Position numbers and translations under genes: made by a program. Source: Beijerinckiaceae bacterium (GTDB lineage: Bacteria; Pseudomonadota; Alphaproteobacteria; Rhizobiales; Beijerinckiaceae). Taken from it: a DNA stretch of 8,500 bases. How positions within the stretch are numbered: position 1 is the first letter of the stretch; each line of letters opens with the position of its first letter. Location: assembly GCA_022702195.1 (NCBI GenBank), contig JAKONB010000023.1, positions 1 to 8,500 on the forward strand. The letters are read 5' to 3'. The notes under the pieces were generated by a model, which was not told where the DNA came from, made no database searches, and was given only the letters and a program-made list of their open reading frames with translations. Shown one piece after another: positions 6,121 to 8,500 of the stretch.

Positions 6121-6717
6121 ATGTTTCCGCTGCCGGCCTTCTACGACGACCTCGACGCGACCTTCGCGGAAGTCTGGCGGCTGCTGGCGGAGGGGCCGGC
6201 TTTGCGCCGCAACGCCTTCCACATGCCGGCGCTCGCCACCGTGGACGCCGCCGGCCATCCGCAGGTCCGCACCGTGGTCCTGCGCGCGGTGGATCCGGCC
6301 GCCGGGGCCTTGCGTCTCCATTGCGACCGCCGCTCGGCCAAGGCCGCCGAGATCGCCGCCACCGGCCGCGCCGCCCTGCACGGCTACGATTCCGAGACGA
6401 AGATCCAGGTCCGGCTCTCGGGTCCGGCCCGGCTGCACGGGGACGATGCCGTGGCGGAGGAAGCCTGGGCGGGTTCGCGGGCGATGAGCCGGGTCTGCTA
6501 CGCGCTTCAACCGGCCCCCGGCACGGCGCTGCCGGCGGGGGACGCCTATCTCCAGCCGGGGGACGACGTGGACCCGGCGCTGGCCCGCCCGAACTTCTGC
6601 GTGGTGGTGATCCTGGCCCAGCGCCTCGACTACCTGTTCCTCGACCGGCGCGGGCACCGCCGGGCGGGGCGGGTGCGGGAGGAAGGGGGGTGGACGGGAG
6701 CGTGGCTGGCGCCTTGA
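6121..6717 (+). CDS. Pyridoxamine 5'-phosphate oxidase family (PNPOx-like) flavoprotein
   Basis: The 198-residue protein has the split-barrel flavin fold of the PNPOx superfamily, closest by eye to the Alr4036-type group rather than true PdxH. FMN-contact motifs are visible: RTVVLR (50-55), HCDRRSAKAAEI (67-78), the strand KIQVRLSGPARL, and the dimerisation end WTGAWLAP (191-198). True PdxH usually ends in R-L-x-P and keeps substrate-binding arginines and a histidine that are not all apparent here, so vitamin B6 oxidation should not be assumed. It begins 4 bases after the LAB_N stop and may be transcribed with the glycosyltransferase genes, but a functional link is not evident. A glycine-, arginine- and glutamate-rich linker precedes the last strand. 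It is convergent with metC. Confidence 0.82.
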   Translation: MFPLPAFYDDLDATFAEVWRLLAEGPALRRNAFHMPALATVDAAGHPQVRTVVLRAVDPAAGALRLHCDRRSAKAAEIAATGRAALHGYDSETKIQVRLSGPARLHGDDAVAEEAWAGSRAMSRVCYALQPAPGTALPAGDAYLQPGDDVDPALARPNFCVVVILAQRLDYLFLDRRGHRRAGRVREEGGWTGAWLAP

Positions 6718-6720
6718 AAA

Positions 6721-6752
6721 CCCTCCCCCTTCGCGGAACAGGCGGGAGAGGG
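6721..6752. terminator. Imperfect palindrome between PNPOx-like gene and metC
   Basis: CCCTCCCCC at the left end pairs with GGGAGAGGG at the right end (5 pairs, one mismatch, 3 pairs) around a loop of about 14 bases. It fills most of the 49-base gap between the convergent stop codons, so it may act as a two-way terminator. The composition (CCCTCnCCC...GGGnGAGGG) also resembles short palindromic repeats scattered between genes in GC-rich proteobacteria. No second copy is seen here. Confidence 0.45.
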
Positions 6753-6766
6753 GCAACGAGCGTGGC

Positions 6767-7954
6767 TCACAGCGCCGCCCGCAACCGCGAAAACCCCGCA
6801 TCGAGATCCGCCTGCAGATCCGAAACGTCTTCCAAGCCGATATGGAAGCGCAGGCCCGGTCCTTCCGGGTTCCACCGGGTGGCGGTGCGGTAGGTCCGGC
6901 AGTCGAACGGGATGACGAGGCTCTCGAAGCCGCCCCAGGAAAACCCCATCCCGAACAGTTCGAGCCCGTCGAGCATCGCCGCCACGGCCCGCTCGGGGGC
7001 GGGGTGGAGGATCACGCCGAACAGGCCGGAGGCGCCCTTGAAGTCGCGCGTCCAGATCGCGTGGCCGGGATCCTCGGGGAGCGCCGGGTGGAGCACCCGG
7101 GCCACCTCCGGCCGGGCCTGGAGCCAGCGCGCCATGGCGAGGCCTTGCGCGCCGTGCTCGCGCAGGCGCAGGGCCATGGTGCGCAGGCCCCTGAGCGCCA
7201 GAAACACGTCCTCCGGGCCGGGGCACATGGCGAAATGCTCGAAGGTCCGGTGCAGGGCCGGCCAGTATCGGGCGTTGGCCGAGGTGAGGCCGAGCAGCAG
7301 GTCCGAGCCGCCCGAGAGGTACTTGGTGCCGGCCTCGACCGCGATGTCGACCCCGCGCGCATGGGGTGGGAACAGCAGGGGCGTCGCCCAGGTGTTGTCC
7401 ATGATCACCGCCGCGCCGCGCGCGTGGACCATTTCGGCGATGGCCGGCACGTCCTGCATCTCGAAGCTCTGCGAGCCCGGCGCCTCCACCAGCACGGCCT
7501 TGGTGGTGTCGCGCATCAGGCCGGCGATGCCGGCGCCGATGATCGGGTCGTAATATTCGACCTCCACGCCGAACCGCTTCAGGACCCCATCGCAAAAGAT
7601 GCGGGTGGGGCGGTAGGCGGAATCGGAGACCAGCAGGTGGTCGCCGGCCGAGACCACGCTCATCAGCGCCACGGTGAGGGCGGCCAGACCCGAGGGGGTC
7701 AGCACGGTGCCGGCCGCCCCGGCGAGCTCGCTCCAGGCCTGGGTGAGCGAATCCGTGGTCGGCGTGCCGGTGGTGCCGTAATCGTAGCGCCCGCGCCGGT
7801 GCTTCAGGTCGTCGTAGGTGGGAAACAGCACCGTGGAGCCGCGATAGATCGGCGTGTTGACGAAGCCGTGCTGCGCCGACGGGTCGCGCCCGGCATGGAC
7901 GAGGCGGGTGCTGGCGCCGAAGCGGGCGGGATCGCGGGGCGGGGTGTTGGACAT
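6767..7954 (-). CDS. metC: Cystathionine beta-lyase
   Basis: This 395-residue PLP enzyme splits cystathionine into homocysteine, pyruvate and ammonia in methionine synthesis in the cytosol. From the ATG at 7954 the length equals that of E. coli MetC. The Cys/Met-metabolism PLP family is shown by VNTPIYRGSTVLFPT (32-46), YDYGTTGTPT (57-66) with Tyr58, PSGLAA (87-92), Tyr114 that stacks on the cofactor, MDNTWATP (185-192) with Asp186, the PLP lysine in GTKYLSGGSD (Lys211), FGMGFSWGGFES (334-345) with Trp340, and Arg369 in RFHIGLED that holds the substrate carboxylate. E. coli has GHSD where this protein has GGSD after the lysine. The frame stays open to 8203, but the extension is low-complexity and unlike the family. 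The ribosome site is weak. It is divergent from aapJ, as in many Rhizobiales. A fused or gamma-lyase activity is less likely. Confidence 0.93.
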   Translation of the reverse strand: MSNTPPRDPARFGASTRLVHAGRDPSAQHGFVNTPIYRGSTVLFPTYDDLKHRRGRYDYGTTGTPTTDSLTQAWSELAGAAGTVLTPSGLAALTVALMSVVSAGDHLLVSDSAYRPTRIFCDGVLKRFGVEVEYYDPIIGAGIAGLMRDTTKAVLVEAPGSQSFEMQDVPAIAEMVHARGAAVIMDNTWATPLLFPPHARGVDIAVEAGTKYLSGGSDLLLGLTSANARYWPALHRTFEHFAMCPGPEDVFLALRGLRTMALRLREHGAQGLAMARWLQARPEVARVLHPALPEDPGHAIWTRDFKGASGLFGVILHPAPERAVAAMLDGLELFGMGFSWGGFESLVIPFDCRTYRTATRWNPEGPGLRFHIGLEDVSDLQADLDAGFSRLRAAL

Positions 7955-8150
7955 CGGCACCGGAGGGCAGGGGGTGGGCGGCGCGGGATCACAGCCCCGC
8001 CGGAGCGCGCGCGTCAACCCGGCGGCCCGCCCTGCTTCCGGCGAGAAACGGCGGTGAGCGGGCGTTCTGTGAGGCACTGCAAGTCCGTTCACGACCGTGC
8101 GGCACGCCGCCCCGCCTTGACCGCCGCGCGCGATCCCCTGCAATGCGCGC
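7955..8150. other. Divergent intergenic region metC / aapJ
   Basis: This 196-base region separates two divergent genes. It holds the metC promoter candidate and, toward aapJ, TTGACC (8117-8122) followed 16 bases later by TGCAAT (8139-8144), which would start transcription almost at the aapJ ATG. A small GC hairpin, GCGGC-AC-GCCGC, lies at 8099-8110. I did not recognise a SAM-II or other methionine riboswitch on either strand. Confidence 0.5.
7989..8017 (-). promoter_or_regulatory. Candidate metC promoter
   Basis: On the minus strand TTGACG (complement of 8012-8017) is followed after 17 bases by CTGTGA (complement of 7989-7994), or after 18 bases by TGTGAT. The -35 agrees with the sigma-70 consensus and the -10 is of the GC-tolerant type often seen in alphaproteobacteria. 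Transcription would start near 7981, giving a leader of under 30 bases and so no room for a methionine riboswitch in the leader. Confidence 0.45.
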
Positions 8151-8500
8151 ATGCGCATGCCCCTCGCGCCGTTCCTCGGCGCTTCCCTCCTCGTGGCCCT
8201 CACCCTGGCGACTCAGGCCCGGGCCGAGGGCACCCTCGCCCAGGTGAGGGCGCGCGGGCACCTCGTCTGCGGGGTCAGCGGCGGGGTGGCGGGGTTCAGC
8301 ATGCCGGACGGGCAGGGGCGCTGGCGCGGGCTCGACGTGGATTTCTGCCGGGCCCTGGCGGCGGCGATCTTCGACGATCCCGACCGGGTGCGGTTCATCC
8401 CGCAATCCTCGGCGGCGCGCTTCACCGCCCTGCAATCGGGCGAGATCGACGTGCTGGCCCGCAACACCACCTGGACCCTGTCGCGCGACACCGCCGCGAT
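8151..8500 (+). CDS. aapJ: General L-amino acid ABC transporter substrate-binding protein AapJ, 5' part
   Basis: The frame is open from the ATG at 8151 to the right edge (116 codons seen of about 340 expected). A second in-frame ATG at 8157 is an equally possible start. A signal peptide is clear: a short basic start, the hydrophobic stretch APFLGASLLVALTLA, and a likely cleavage after TQARA (residue 25), so the mature protein is periplasmic. The mature N-terminus has the landmarks of the AapJ/BztA group: LAQVRARGHLVCGVSGGVAG, GLDVDFCRALAAAIFDDP, and the ligand-side FTALQSGEIDVLARNTTWTLSRD (91-113). It delivers a broad range of L-amino acids to AapQMP, whose genes would be expected just beyond the edge. 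Position next to metC in divergent orientation is typical of Rhizobiales. No Shine-Dalgarno is evident before the start. Confidence 0.92.
   Translation, partial: MRMPLAPFLGASLLVALTLATQARAEGTLAQVRARGHLVCGVSGGVAGFSMPDGQGRWRGLDVDFCRALAAAIFDDPDRVRFIPQSSAARFTALQSGEIDVLARNTTWTLSRDTAA

Noticed and set aside
7955..8150. SAM-type riboswitch upstream of metC
   Set aside because: I could not recognise the conserved core of SAM-I or SAM-II, and the likely promoter leaves a leader too short to contain one.
7955..8203. N-terminal extension of MetC to 8203
   Set aside because: It would overlap the aapJ start and adds an Arg/Ala/Pro-rich sequence absent from MetC. The ATG at 7954 gives the standard length of 395 residues.

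Overview
The window is high-GC, densely coded bacterial DNA. Gene content and protein wording point to an alphaproteobacterium of the Hyphomicrobiales/Rhizobiales type, most likely Methylobacterium or a close relative. This is a judgement from recognised protein families and arrangements (the metC/aapJ divergent pair, LAB_N next to a GT2 enzyme, FtrA next to a rhodanese). No phylogeny was run.

Layout. The left edge (1-64, minus) holds the first 21 codons of a probable manganese catalase, followed by about 420 bases with no convincing gene. Next is a divergent pair: an ArsR-family repressor (minus, 482-835) and a short-chain dehydrogenase (plus, 942-1688). A near-perfect 19-base palindrome lies between them and is a likely operator. 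The SDR converges on an FtrA/GlxA-type regulator (minus, 1724-2683) across a compact hairpin. FtrA is in turn divergent from a single-domain rhodanese (plus, 2769-3182).

A four-gene plus-strand run follows: a GT39/ArnT-like membrane glycosyltransferase (3292-5016), a GT2 polyprenyl-phosphate glycosyltransferase (5035-5769), a small three-helix LAB_N membrane protein (5766-6116, ATGA overlap) and a PNPOx-fold flavoprotein (6121-6717). The first three form a plausible envelope-glycan modification module. The GT2 enzyme would charge a polyprenyl phosphate with a sugar, LAB_N would serve the membrane side, and the GT39 enzyme would transfer the sugar to a periplasmic acceptor such as lipid A. The sugar and acceptor cannot be read from the sequence.

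The right end has metC (cystathionine beta-lyase, minus, 6767-7954), convergent with the flavoprotein across an imperfect palindrome. It is divergent from a truncated aapJ (periplasmic general L-amino-acid binding protein, plus, 8151 to the edge). Methionine synthesis and amino-acid uptake thus share one intergenic region.

I found no mobile element, CRISPR array, tRNA or rRNA, and no clear sign of a wholly new defence or mobile system. The most notable points are the operator/promoter arrangement at the arsR-SDR junction, the split glycosyltransferase module, and the unexplained lower-GC region upstream of the catalase.
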